NCBI GenBank assembly: GCA_018648805.1
Contig: JABGQM010000006.1
Span: 1 to 64,000 of the forward strand
DNA: 64,000 nt
Origin: Verrucomicrobiota bacterium
GTDB lineage: Bacteria > Verrucomicrobiota > Kiritimatiellia > UBA8416 > JABMPJ01
Direction: 5' to 3'
Position numbers and translations under genes: made by a program. How positions within the stretch are numbered: position 1 is the first letter of the stretch; each line of letters opens with the position of its first letter. This document shows positions 47,770 through 55,977 of this stretch, piece after piece. The notes under the pieces are model-generated. The model worked only from the letters and a program-made list of their open reading frames with translations. It was not told where the DNA came from and did not search any database.

Positions 47770-48945
47770 CTATTCTTTCGTGATAATTACGTAGGCCGTC
47801 TGTGGCGTTCCATAGGTCGACCCAATACGATCGATGAGTTTCACCACGATTGAGCCGCTCCCGCTTGTGCGAGAAAAGACTACAGATGCGCCCTGCGCTG
47901 CCGGTTGACCGGCGAAGTTGCCATCTGCCGTGGCCGTGGGTACAGACCATTGGTAGGTCGGGGCGCCCCCAACGGCCGAAAGCACGATAACTGTCTGATT
48001 GGAGGACATGGTGGCAGGCGACGGCACAATGGTCAGCGTGGCTATTGTCGACTGCGTAATGGTCGCTTGGGTTGTCTCACCCGCTGAGTCCTCGAGCACA
48101 ATGATCTGGTCCCCCTCTCCCTGGCGCCTGTAGGTCATGAGGTCGGCGGTGGCACCCGAAACGATTTCACCGCGGGTGGGGTAGACGACGGACCACGAAT
48201 AGGGCGACAGACCGCCGGTGCCGATAAAGATGGCCTCTTCGCCGTCGGTGCTGAGAGTGGTGGACGACGGCACGATGCTCAGCGCGTCGAGATCAAGGAC
48301 ATGCGATACCGTGGCCGAGGCGATGTCACCGGCGGCATCGCTGATCGTGACAATGTTGGTGCCGACCAGGGTGGGGTTCATGACATAGTACGTGCCGCCC
48401 TGGCTTACAACGCCGAGCTCAGGAAACAGCTCGGTCCACGAGCTGTAGGGGGGCACACCACCCGATACGACGAAATTGGCGGCCGGGCCGGCGGGCGGTC
48501 TCGCGAGCGTGATGTCGGTGGGAATAATGGTCAGCGGGTCGGCACCGACCCTGATGGTGGCCGTGGCGGAACGGCCTACCGCATCGATGGCGACGATCGT
48601 GTTGTCCGCGACGACAATGCTCTCGTAGAGGGCGTAGTCTGTGCGCAGGCCCACGGTCGAGATCGTTCCTCGTGCCGCGCTGGCCACGGACCAGGCCACC
48701 GGGGTGACCGCGCCTTTGGCGCGGAACGAAATATGCTGCCCGATCACGGCCACATTCTCGATGATGGGGCTGACGAGAAGGGGGATCTCGCCATCGATCC
48801 GTGTTTCATTCTCAAATGCGTTTGTGTCGAGCAGGGCACCGGCATTCGACAGTCCCGGCTCATCTTCACAGCCGGTGAAGATGGTGAATGTGGCTATGGC
48901 AGCGACCAGCAGTGATGCTGACACCCAGAATTGTAGCTTACGCAT
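47770..48945 (-). CDS. Lipoprotein with four Ig-like (BIG-type) repeats
   Basis: A 391-residue lipoprotein: signal peptide and lipobox at FTIFTGC (Cys about residue 26), then four repeats of ~80 residues (each begins LTIIPTDITL / LSIVPSSTTL / LTIVPSPATM and contains PYSWSVVYPTRG-like loops). The Asp after Cys (CEDEPG) might favour inner-membrane retention by the E. coli rule, but this rule is not general. The ATG at 48945 has GGAGGT upstream. The gene lies between pilP and pilQ, so it probably assists the secretin, as a PilW-like pilotin would, or decorates the pilus. No known homologue is recognised. Confidence 0.75.
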   Translation of the reverse strand: MRKLQFWVSASLLVAAIATFTIFTGCEDEPGLSNAGALLDTNAFENETRIDGEIPLLVSPIIENVAVIGQHISFRAKGAVTPVAWSVASAARGTISTVGLRTDYALYESIVVADNTIVAIDAVGRSATATIRVGADPLTIIPTDITLARPPAGPAANFVVSGGVPPYSSWTELFPELGVVSQGGTYYVMNPTLVGTNIVTISDAAGDIASATVSHVLDLDALSIVPSSTTLSTDGEEAIFIGTGGLSPYSWSVVYPTRGEIVSGATADLMTYRRQGEGDQIIVLEDSAGETTQATITQSTIATLTIVPSPATMSSNQTVIVLSAVGGAPTYQWSVPTATADGNFAGQPAAQGASVVFSRTSGSGSIVVKLIDRIGSTYGTPQTAYVIITKE

Positions 48946-48991
48946 AATCTCATACCTCCGTACCAGTGCCCGGCGTTCCGGATCTCCTGGC

Positions 48992-49456
48992 CTATTGTGT
49001 GCGGCCTCCGACAAGGGGTGGCGTGTAGGGGCGTGCTTCCAGGCGCGTGAACCTCACGCCCTTGGCACTCACTTCATCAATGATCCATGTGTAGAGCAGT
49101 CCATCGCGCTGCATCGTGACGGTCTGGCCGGTTTCGATGAGCCCGACGCCTTCGATGATGGCCATGTAGCGCCCCCGGCTTGCCCGGGTGATGCCTTTGA
49201 GGAGCAGCGGCGGCCATTTTGTCTTGGCCTTGGTTTCGCGCGCTTCCTCTATCTTGGCGACCTCCGCTTCCGAAATATCAGGCTGCGGCGGTGCGGGGAC
49301 GTATCCCACGGGCCAGAACGGATCGCGCATGACCTCCAGTATGGTTTCGGCCTCCAGGGTCGTGTTGGTGGGGATGCTGTTCGTGGCGGGCTCCTCCGCG
49401 GCCATCATCGGCTGGCTCAGCCATAGTCCCAGTAGCGCATACATGAGCAGTCTCAT
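48992..49456 (-). CDS. pilP: PilP-like inner-membrane/periplasmic protein
   Basis: A 154-residue protein with a signal peptide (MRLLMYALLGLWLSQPMMAAE) and an RDPFWPVGY motif (~46-54) typical of PilP and GspC-type linkers. It is followed by a small beta-barrel-like HR domain (LKGITRASRGRYMAIIEGVGLIETGQTVTM, VSAKGVRFTRLEAR). PilP links the PilMNO platform to the PilQ secretin. The start codon overlaps the pilO stop by four bases (ATGA). Confidence 0.75.
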   Translation of the reverse strand: MRLLMYALLGLWLSQPMMAAEEPATNSIPTNTTLEAETILEVMRDPFWPVGYVPAPPQPDISEAEVAKIEEARETKAKTKWPPLLLKGITRASRGRYMAIIEGVGLIETGQTVTMQRDGLLYTWIIDEVSAKGVRFTRLEARPYTPPLVGGRTQ

Positions 49457-50166
49457 ACGGCGGCTCCCTGTTCTGGCTCCGGAATCGCTTCCGGCGCGGG
49501 TGCGTCTTCCTCTTCCTCCACCTGCTTGGAAATCTGCTCTTTGAGCTGTTCTTCGATTTCGGCTGGAAATTCCGGGTCGGCCCATACCGGCCACTGCACT
49601 TCAATGCTGATACTGTGTCTCTCGATGTCCACGCCGGTACGCGGCCTGATCATGACGCTGGTAATGCATACGTAGGGATTCTGGTTCTCGATCTCGCGCA
49701 TCATGGCGAAAGCGTCATGATAGGGGGCCACCAGGTTGACGCGGACCGTATAGGCCTTCAGAAGTCGATCTTTCTTGGCATTGGCATTCCGTGGGATATC
49801 CGAGATGGCGACTTCGCGCACGGGGTCAATGGCGATGTTCAGCGCGCTGGCGTGCGCTTCGATGATGCCGGTGGCTTCCAGTAGATAGTTGCCCAGCACG
49901 GGGTGCAGGATGTACTGGTCGGAGGCGCGCTTGATGCTGTCGAGCGTCTCCATGCGGTGTGTGAAACTGCGCGCCGCTTTCTTGATCTCCTTGCGGGCGC
50001 GTTCCACCCCCCTCTGGCACTCTTCCATGCGTACCATTCGGTTGGCCCGTGAGGTCCGCAAGGGGTTGATAATGCCCTGCACGATGCCGAGCACGACCAG
50101 GGCGGCACCCAGGCCGATCATGACAAAGATCTTAACGCGCTGCTGTTTGTCGTCGGGTAGTTTCAT
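49453..50166 (-). CDS. pilO: PilO-like pilus assembly protein
   Basis: A 237-residue bitopic membrane protein: membrane helix ~13-31 (VMIGLGAALVVLGIVQGII), coiled coil (~40-75), then a ferredoxin-like periplasmic domain (YTVRVNLVAPYHDAFAMMREIENQNPYVCITSVMI) and a Glu/Pro-rich tail. It fits PilO in size, topology and position, between pilN and pilP with four-base overlaps on each side. Sequence identity with characterised PilO is likely low. Confidence 0.75.
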   Translation of the reverse strand: MKLPDDKQQRVKIFVMIGLGAALVVLGIVQGIINPLRTSRANRMVRMEECQRGVERARKEIKKAARSFTHRMETLDSIKRASDQYILHPVLGNYLLEATGIIEAHASALNIAIDPVREVAISDIPRNANAKKDRLLKAYTVRVNLVAPYHDAFAMMREIENQNPYVCITSVMIRPRTGVDIERHSISIEVQWPVWADPEFPAEIEEQLKEQISKQVEEEEDAPAPEAIPEPEQGAAV

Positions 50167-50771
50167 TCGAACAGACTGAGTGTGTACTCACAGTTGAGCT
50201 GGAATATCCGGTTGTTCTTGTCATCGGGGTCTGCGCCGTAGCGGGGGATTTCTGCGCTGGCAATCAGATCTTTGAAGTCCGTGCTTTCGATGAAGTGTTT
50301 CTGGAGTCCTTCGACGGCCGTCTCCGCCGCCTTCCCGACGGCTTTGCCTGCCAGCGAAAGCGTGAAGCTGCGCGCCGCGATGCCCTTATCATTCTGTTTC
50401 AGTGTCTGGCTGATTCGCATGGAGTCGAGCTGGATGTTGGGGCTGATCGATTCTTGTATGGAAAGGAACTGCGGGGCCCAGTCGACGCTCGAGTGCCTCC
50501 AGGTTTCGATCTCGGACAGGATATCGTCATTGATTCCTCCCGCGTTGAGGACCTTGAGGGCCTGCTCCTTACGTGGCTCTGTATCCAACCATTCGCGCTC
50601 GATGTTCTTTACCTTGTTGGCGAGCGTCAGGGCATTCATCACGATAAACGCGATCAATCCCGCGGCAATGACCGGGCCCACAATGGAGGCCACGCGCGTA
50701 ATCGAGCGCAGACTCACCACGTTGGCGCTACGCTGCTCACTGGCAAATATCAGGTCTGCACGAAGGTTCAT
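50163..50771 (-). CDS. pilN: PilN-like pilus assembly protein
   Basis: A 202-residue protein: short cytoplasmic N-terminus (MNLRADLIFASEQRSANVV) that should dock on PilM, membrane helix ~32-52 (VGPVIAAGLIAFIVMNALTLA), coiled coil, and a periplasmic ferredoxin-like domain (RSFTLSLAGKAVG, ENNRIFQLNCEYTLSLFE-like end). Assignment rests on position and topology in the pilMNOPQ order. Confidence 0.72.
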   Translation of the reverse strand: MNLRADLIFASEQRSANVVSLRSITRVASIVGPVIAAGLIAFIVMNALTLANKVKNIEREWLDTEPRKEQALKVLNAGGINDDILSEIETWRHSSVDWAPQFLSIQESISPNIQLDSMRISQTLKQNDKGIAARSFTLSLAGKAVGKAAETAVEGLQKHFIESTDFKDLIASAEIPRYGADPDDKNNRIFQLNCEYTLSLFE

Positions 50772-51799
50772 GATTCCTCAAATGTAGCCATACAGGCTCC
50801 CACGGCTGCCGAGAAACGCGGCTCCTGCCCGGCACACTCTGCGGGTACGGCCTCGGGGGCCATGGTCAGGCCGCTGAAGGGGTTCCACGACTCTACGTCG
50901 ACGCCCATGGCGCCGTGCACCGCGTTCTGTGCATCGCGCGAGACCGCCAGGCCGCCCGCCAGGAAGATGGCGCTGACCTTGCAGTTTTCACGCCGTTCGA
51001 CGAAATCACGCGATACGACGAGTTGACGGACCAGTGGCTGCATGACCTCTTCGGCCGCGGCCGAGATGTCGAACGATCCATCCGATATGATCCCGAGTGC
51101 GGTCTGGCGGTCGACCCCGAGGGTGGATTGGACTTTCTCCAGCAGGGCGTTCGTGCCGCGGTCCAGCTTGCGGATGAGGACGGGTGTGCCGCCACTGAAA
51201 AAGGCGAAAAGGCAGGATGTCTCGCCGAAGTCGATCAACCCCAGCGTTTCGGCCTCCCGGGCAGCAACGGGTCCGTTCATGAAGGCGGTCATGGTTGCCA
51301 GTCCGGCCACCTCAAGCGAAAAAGGGGCGGGTGTTCCGGTGGTGGGCAGCATGTGAATAGCGGCCTCGGCCAGCGTGTCGGGGTAGGCGACGGCCACAAC
51401 GCGCGTTTCGCTACGGGCGCCGCCATCGGTCAGCAGGTTATAGCTGATGCGGAAATCATCCGGATTCTCGAGTCCAAGGTTCTCGATGACCCGTTCATCA
51501 AGATCGGCTTCACCCTTACCGGGGAGGGTCAGCAATCGAATGGTTGCGGGACTGGTTTCGACGGTCAGGGAGGCGTAACGGGCCTTGATGGCGGAGGGAA
51601 GATGGAGGAGTGTCGGGGCGGCTGTGTCGTCGTCGCGGTCGGAGGGGGGGAGTTCCAGGATGTCGATCGCCGCAACTGTGAGCGTATCGCCATTCTTACG
51701 CATGCGAACGGCATGCACCGACGTGCTGCCGATATCGAGGCCGACCACGTCCGTTGGCTTGCGTTTCAGGCTCCCAATTATCTCTGCAGGTGATTTCAT
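50768..51799 (-). CDS. pilM: PilM-like actin-fold pilus assembly protein
   Basis: A 343-residue actin-fold protein, cytoplasmic: the phosphate loop VVGLDIGSTSVHAVRM, then KGEADLDERVIENLGLENPDDFRISYNLL, the second loop LGLIDFGETSCLFAFFSGGTPVLIRKLDRGTNALLE and the adenosine motif IFLAGGLAVSRDAQNAVH. PilM binds the N-terminus of PilN. The ATG at 51799 is preferred to an upstream GTG-like start. A good promoter lies just upstream; this is the first gene of the pil operon. Confidence 0.85.
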   Translation of the reverse strand: MKSPAEIIGSLKRKPTDVVGLDIGSTSVHAVRMRKNGDTLTVAAIDILELPPSDRDDDTAAPTLLHLPSAIKARYASLTVETSPATIRLLTLPGKGEADLDERVIENLGLENPDDFRISYNLLTDGGARSETRVVAVAYPDTLAEAAIHMLPTTGTPAPFSLEVAGLATMTAFMNGPVAAREAETLGLIDFGETSCLFAFFSGGTPVLIRKLDRGTNALLEKVQSTLGVDRQTALGIISDGSFDISAAAEEVMQPLVRQLVVSRDFVERRENCKVSAIFLAGGLAVSRDAQNAVHGAMGVDVESWNPFSGLTMAPEAVPAECAGQEPRFSAAVGACMATFEES

Positions 51800-51819
51800 A
51801 GCTCGTATATAGTGACGAC

Positions 51820-51848
51820 ATAGTATGAGCAAGTTCTGTGCTAGACAA
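51820..51848 (-). promoter_or_regulatory. Promoter of the pil operon (leftward)
   Basis: On the minus strand, TTGTCT (51843-51848) and TACTAT (51820-51825) are separated by 17 bases, 20 bases before the pilM ATG. A standard sigma-70 layout. Confidence 0.65.
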
Positions 51849-51911
51849 CAGTAAAGTCATGAATTTACGGGCAGAATTGCGGTGTGCGGCACGCGGCAGC
51901 AGCCACGGGAT

Positions 51912-53153
51912 CTAGTCCGTCGCCCAGGGGGCGCGGCGGGGCCGGTCGCGCAGGGCGTTGGCCTCATCATCGTCGATGAACTGTTCGGCGGCCGGATCCC
52001 AGTTGAGCGGACGATTGAGCCGTATGGCGATGTTGCCGAGGTGGCACACCGTGGCGCTGCGGTGACCCGTTTCGGGGGGGCAGATGGGCTGCTGGCGTGT
52101 GCGAACCGAGTCGAGGAAGTTCTCCATGTGATTGTCGCTATGGCAGAGGCGGAGGGCATCTGCACCGAGCGTGAGATCGTTGAGTGCGGCGGGGCTGGCT
52201 TCGAAATGGCCGCGTCCGACCTCGATGGATCCCTTTGCGCCGCTGAAACGACAGTGGGGTGTCCCGGTGGTGCAGCGGACGGTCACGCCGTTGGCGTACT
52301 CCCACGAGACATCCACGTCGTCGGGTGTATCGAAGAGCCCGTCGCTGGGAAAGGTGCCGCTGCCGCTGATACGCACCGGACCGGTGGTGTCCGCGTCCAG
52401 AGCCCACTGCACGATGTCAAGATTGTGCGCGCCCCAGTTGGTCATTTGGCCGCCCGAGAAGTCGGAGATGAAGCGGAAGGCGTAGTGGCAGCTCTCGGCG
52501 TGATAGGGGCGGTAGGGGGCGGGGCCGAGCCAGAGCTCGTAATCCAGCTCCGGCGGAACGGGATCGGGGTCGCCCACATGGTTGCTATGGCGGTTGTTCC
52601 TGGGGATGCAGAGGTCGACGGTTTGGATGACACCCAGATGCCCGTTACGGATCAGTTCACAGGCGTGCCGGAATTCCCGGCTGGAACGCTGTTGGCTGCC
52701 GGTCTGGCAGATGCGCCCTGTCGCGGCGGCCACATCGCAGAGGCGGCGCCCCTCGGCGATCGTGAGCGTGAGGGGCTTTTCTATATAGGCATCCTTGCCG
52801 CACTGCATGGTCGCGATGCCCTGCAGGGCGTGCCAGTGATCGGGGGTGCTGATCACAACGGCATCCACCCCGTCGCTGCGGAGCAGCTCCCTGAAGTCGT
52901 GAAAGCGTTCGAAGCTGTCCGCGCCCTGGGCCTCTGTCACGCGTTCAGCGGCCCGGTCCAGGCGGTGGGCATCAACATCACACAACGCGGTTACCGTAAC
53001 GTGTCGGCGCGTCAGCATGTTGGTGAGCGAATCGCCGCCCATCAGGCCCACGCCAATGAACCCGATGCGAAGGGGGGCCTTCGCGCGGAGCGTGTGGTGG
53101 GGCGTGTCGCCCACGTCCGGGGCCTGCCACTGGTATGCCCGTGTCAGAGCCAT
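51912..53153 (-). CDS. Gfo/Idh/MocA-family oxidoreductase
   Basis: A 413-residue NAD(P)-dependent dehydrogenase. The Rossmann motif IGFIGVGLMGGDSL is near residue 30, followed by DAVVISTPDHWHALQGIATMQCGKDAYIEKPLT (EKP is the catalytic Lys motif) and a C-terminal substrate domain (WGAHNLDIVQWALDAD with the family HxxD-like region). In PVC bacteria these are numerous and act on sugars and cyclitols. The ATG at 53153 begins four bases after the previous stop. No Tat signal is visible, unlike many PVC members. It is paired with a sugar isomerase gene. Confidence 0.88.
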   Translation of the reverse strand: MALTRAYQWQAPDVGDTPHHTLRAKAPLRIGFIGVGLMGGDSLTNMLTRRHVTVTALCDVDAHRLDRAAERVTEAQGADSFERFHDFRELLRSDGVDAVVISTPDHWHALQGIATMQCGKDAYIEKPLTLTIAEGRRLCDVAAATGRICQTGSQQRSSREFRHACELIRNGHLGVIQTVDLCIPRNNRHSNHVGDPDPVPPELDYELWLGPAPYRPYHAESCHYAFRFISDFSGGQMTNWGAHNLDIVQWALDADTTGPVRISGSGTFPSDGLFDTPDDVDVSWEYANGVTVRCTTGTPHCRFSGAKGSIEVGRGHFEASPAALNDLTLGADALRLCHSDNHMENFLDSVRTRQQPICPPETGHRSATVCHLGNIAIRLNRPLNWDPAAEQFIDDDEANALRDRPRRAPWATD

Positions 53154-53157
53154 GGTG

Positions 53158-53946
53158 CTACTCGCTTCCTGTGAGCTGTTTGAGTATGGCGGCATCCTGG
53201 ACCGTCTGCTCCGGATCGTTGTTCCGGGAGAATTCGAGATAGGTCCAATACTCGCGTTCAGATCCGTCGAGCGCCTCCAGGTAGCGGCGCCATGCGGTGA
53301 CGCCGTCGGCGAGGGGATGGCGCTCTATCGTCTGCTTGCCCTCAGGGGTGGAGGTCTTGCTCCAGTGAAAAACATGCAGGTGGCGCAACCAGGGCTTCAC
53401 CGTGAGCAGGCTGGCAAGGTTATCGGCCTCGCAGGCGCCGGCAACGGGTTGCCAGTAGGTGCCCACGGCTTCGCAGCCGATGGCCTCCATCAGGGCGCGA
53501 CAGCCGGCCGGCGTATTGGTCAGGGAGCCGTTGTGAAATTCAAAGGCCAGCATGATGCCGCGTGCGACGGCCCGCTCGGCGAGGCGGTAGGTTTCGGCGG
53601 CAATGTGCTCCACGTAGTCCGGCGGGGCATCTTCGCTGTTGCGCGCGCCGGCCCATACACGGATCAGGGGCACGCCCAGTGCCTCGGCCGTGTCGAGCAC
53701 GGCATCGAACTTCAGACCGTCTTCCTCGCTGTGACCGATCTTGTAGTAGGACCCATAGGATGGGCAGAGCAGGCCCGCCGCCAGAGTTCTGTCGAGCACC
53801 GTCTCGGCCAACTCGATCTCACCGTGCGGCACATGCACGTCGCCGCCCCACTCAATGCCCTCCAGCCCGCATGTCAGGGCCAGTTCAATGATCTGGTCAA
53901 CCGAGAGGTCGCGGTGGGTGATGGAGCACAGACCGGTTCTAAACAT
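53158..53946 (-). CDS. Sugar phosphate isomerase/epimerase (xylose isomerase-like TIM barrel)
   Basis: A 262-residue AP_endonuc_2-type barrel: LCSITHRDLSVDQIIELALTCGLEGIEWGGDVHVPHG, IRVWAGARNSEDAPPDYVEHI, IMLAFEFHNGSLTNTPAG (metal-binding Glu/His) and HLHVFHWSKTSTP. These use a divalent metal to isomerise sugars or keto-sugars. The start at 53946 has GAGGAAGTG upstream. It is translated just ahead of the Gfo/Idh/MocA gene, so both likely process one sugar. Confidence 0.87.
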   Translation of the reverse strand: MFRTGLCSITHRDLSVDQIIELALTCGLEGIEWGGDVHVPHGEIELAETVLDRTLAAGLLCPSYGSYYKIGHSEEDGLKFDAVLDTAEALGVPLIRVWAGARNSEDAPPDYVEHIAAETYRLAERAVARGIMLAFEFHNGSLTNTPAGCRALMEAIGCEAVGTYWQPVAGACEADNLASLLTVKPWLRHLHVFHWSKTSTPEGKQTIERHPLADGVTAWRRYLEALDGSEREYWTYLEFSRNNDPEQTVQDAAILKQLTGSE

Positions 53947-54083
53947 GGCAGTCACTTCCTCTGCGTGGTGAAAAGGGCAGAGTCTACGAGGCGCTGGGAT
54001 GGGGTGCAAGACTCAAGAACACGCTTGCTGAAGGGCCGCGGGTTCTGGCAGGATGGTGGCAGCATAATTAGAGGAGGTCGGTG

Positions 54084-54569
54084 ATGAGTATCAGATTCAA
54101 TGCAGATGAGATTTTTGCCATAGCCGTTCAGATTGAACGCAACGGGCAGGCGTTCTACCAGAAGGCGGCGGACATCCAGACGGATGATGCGTCGCGGGCC
54201 TACTTCATGAATCTGGTCGATATGGAGAAGGAGCATGTCGCCATGTTTCAGTCCATGCGCGAGCAGTTCAGCGACTCCGGCGAGGCGATCGACCCCTATG
54301 ACGAGGCCGGCCAATACCTGGCCACCATGGCCGATGGCTACCATGTGGAGGGCTCGCCCAAGGTGACGGCCGAGCTGACCGGCAGTGAGAGCCAGGAGGA
54401 CATCCTGCGTTTGGCGATTGGTTTGGAGAAGGACGCCGTCCTGTTTTATCTCGGCATGAAGGATGTGGTGCCGGAGGCCCTGGGACGGGACAAGGTTGAC
54501 CTGATTATTGAAGAGGAGAAGCAGCACCTCGTCACCCTGACGGCTGAACTGAAGAAGCTCAAGGGGTAG
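54084..54569 (+). CDS. Rubrerythrin/ferritin-like diiron protein
   Basis: A 161-residue four-helix bundle. The diiron ligands of the ferritin-like family are at the expected places: QIERNGQAFYQKAA (helix 1 Glu), VDMEKEHVAMF (helix 2 ExxH), GLEKDAVLFYLGM (helix 3 Glu) and IIEEEKQHLVTL (helix 4 ExxxH). There is no C-terminal rubredoxin domain. Probably a peroxide-scavenging or iron-handling protein. The ATG at 54084 has AGGAGG six bases upstream. phoH begins seven bases after its stop. Confidence 0.88.
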   Translation: MSIRFNADEIFAIAVQIERNGQAFYQKAADIQTDDASRAYFMNLVDMEKEHVAMFQSMREQFSDSGEAIDPYDEAGQYLATMADGYHVEGSPKVTAELTGSESQEDILRLAIGLEKDAVLFYLGMKDVVPEALGRDKVDLIIEEEKQHLVTLTAELKKLKG

Positions 54570-54576
54570 CCCGACT

Positions 54577-55908
54577 ATGACCGACGCAGAGCGCAAGATC
54601 TTCATCCTGGACACCAACGTCATCCTGCATGACAGCGCCTGTATCGATCAGTTTGAGGAGCACGATGTCGTCGTGCCGATCGTGGTGCTGGAAGAGCTGG
54701 ACCATTTCAAAAAGGGCCACGAGAGTATCAGTTACCACGCGCGCACCTTCCTGCGCCGGCTGGATGAGCTGAGTGGCGATACGCTATTCGAGGATGGCGT
54801 GCGCATCGGGCCCGGGCGCGGCCGCCTGAGTGTGGGGCTGGCGTGTCCGATGCATCAGGATCTCCGTCTCAACTTTGCGGGCAATGAGCCTGACCACCGC
54901 ATTCTCAACATTGGCTACACCCTCGCCGCGGAGCATGCCGGCCAGGAGGTGGTGCTGGTCTCCAAGGATGTCAACTTGCGCCTCAAGGCCAAGGCCGTGG
55001 GGCTCAAGGCCTGCGACTACACGACCGATAAAGTGCGTGATGTCTCCGAACTCTACACCGGCAAACGCCTTGAAGAGGAGGTGGATGCCGCCCTGGTTGA
55101 GCAGCTCTATACCCCTCCGCAGGAGCTGGCCGTGGAGGCGCTGCCCTTTGCGGATGACCTCACGCCCAACGAGTTTGTGATCCTGCGCAGCGGCAAGAAG
55201 TCCGCTTTGGGCATCTACGATGCCGCGACCAAGATGCTCAAGCATGTCGATAAGCTCCCGGTCTACAACATCATGCCGCGCAATGCGGAGCAGATATTTG
55301 CGCTGTGTGCACTGCTCAATCCGGCCATTCCGCTGGTCTCCCTGACCGGCAAGGCGGGCACTGGCAAGACTCTGCTCGCACTGGCCGCCGCGCTGGAAGC
55401 GCGCAAGCAGTACCGGCAGATCCTGCTGGCCCGCCCCATCGTGCCGCTCAGCAACAAGGATACCGGCTTCCTGCCCGGCGAGATCAACGAGAAGCTGGCC
55501 CCCTACATGCAGCCGCTCTACGACAACCTGGGGGTCATCCGCAACCAGTTCTCCAAGTCGGATACGCGCCACAAAAATATCCACAAGCTGCTGGAGGAAG
55601 AGGAGCTGGTCATCACGCCGCTCTCCTATATTCGTGGTCGTAGCCTTGTAAACACCTTCTTCATCGTGGATGAAGGGCAGAACCTGACGCCGCATGAGAT
55701 CAAGACCATCATCACGCGCGCCGGAGAGGGCACCAAGATCGTCTTTACAGGCGATATCTACCAGATTGACCATCCCTACCTGGATTCACAATCGAACGGC
55801 CTCAGCTACCTGATCGAGAAGATGCGCGGGCAGTCCGTTTACGCCCACATCAACCTCGAAAAAGGCGAGCGCTCCGAGCTGGCCGAGCTGGCCAGCGACC
55901 TGCTCTAG
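54577..55908 (+). CDS. phoH: PhoH-family protein with N-terminal PIN domain
   Basis: A 443-residue PhoH2-type protein: PIN nuclease domain at ~7-140 (FILDTNVILHD, IVVLEELDHFKKG, DHRILNIGYTLA, VVLVSKDVNLRLKA) followed by a PhoH ATPase domain (Walker A GKAGTGKT at ~258, RPIVPLSNKDTGFLPG, FFIVDEGQNLTPHEIKTIITRAGEGTKIVFTGD). PhoH2 proteins unwind and cleave RNA. A 22-base palindrome lies just after its stop. Confidence 0.92.
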   Translation: MTDAERKIFILDTNVILHDSACIDQFEEHDVVVPIVVLEELDHFKKGHESISYHARTFLRRLDELSGDTLFEDGVRIGPGRGRLSVGLACPMHQDLRLNFAGNEPDHRILNIGYTLAAEHAGQEVVLVSKDVNLRLKAKAVGLKACDYTTDKVRDVSELYTGKRLEEEVDAALVEQLYTPPQELAVEALPFADDLTPNEFVILRSGKKSALGIYDAATKMLKHVDKLPVYNIMPRNAEQIFALCALLNPAIPLVSLTGKAGTGKTLLALAAALEARKQYRQILLARPIVPLSNKDTGFLPGEINEKLAPYMQPLYDNLGVIRNQFSKSDTRHKNIHKLLEEEELVITPLSYIRGRSLVNTFFIVDEGQNLTPHEIKTIITRAGEGTKIVFTGDIYQIDHPYLDSQSNGLSYLIEKMRGQSVYAHINLEKGERSELAELASDLL

Positions 55909-55917
55909 GCAGATTAT

Positions 55918-55969
55918 TCACCATGAAGGACATGAAGGGAATGAAGGCCCTTCATGTCCTTCATGGTGA
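55918..55969. terminator. Bidirectional palindrome between convergent phoH and rsmB
   Basis: TCACCATGAAGGACATGAAGGG (55918-55939) pairs perfectly with its reverse complement at 55948-55969, leaving an eight-base loop. The arms contain the ATGAAGGAC unit repeated at nine bases, as in the dapL/purC palindrome. It lies 9 bases from both gene ends. It is not T-rich, so it might act as a structural 3' end rather than a classic intrinsic terminator. Confidence 0.65.
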
Positions 55970-55977
55970 TGAATAGA

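Noticed and set aside
51882-53174. 430-aa open frame opposite the Gfo/Idh/MocA gene
   Set aside because: High-GC antisense shadow; the minus strand encodes a recognisable dehydrogenase with Rossmann and EKP motifs.
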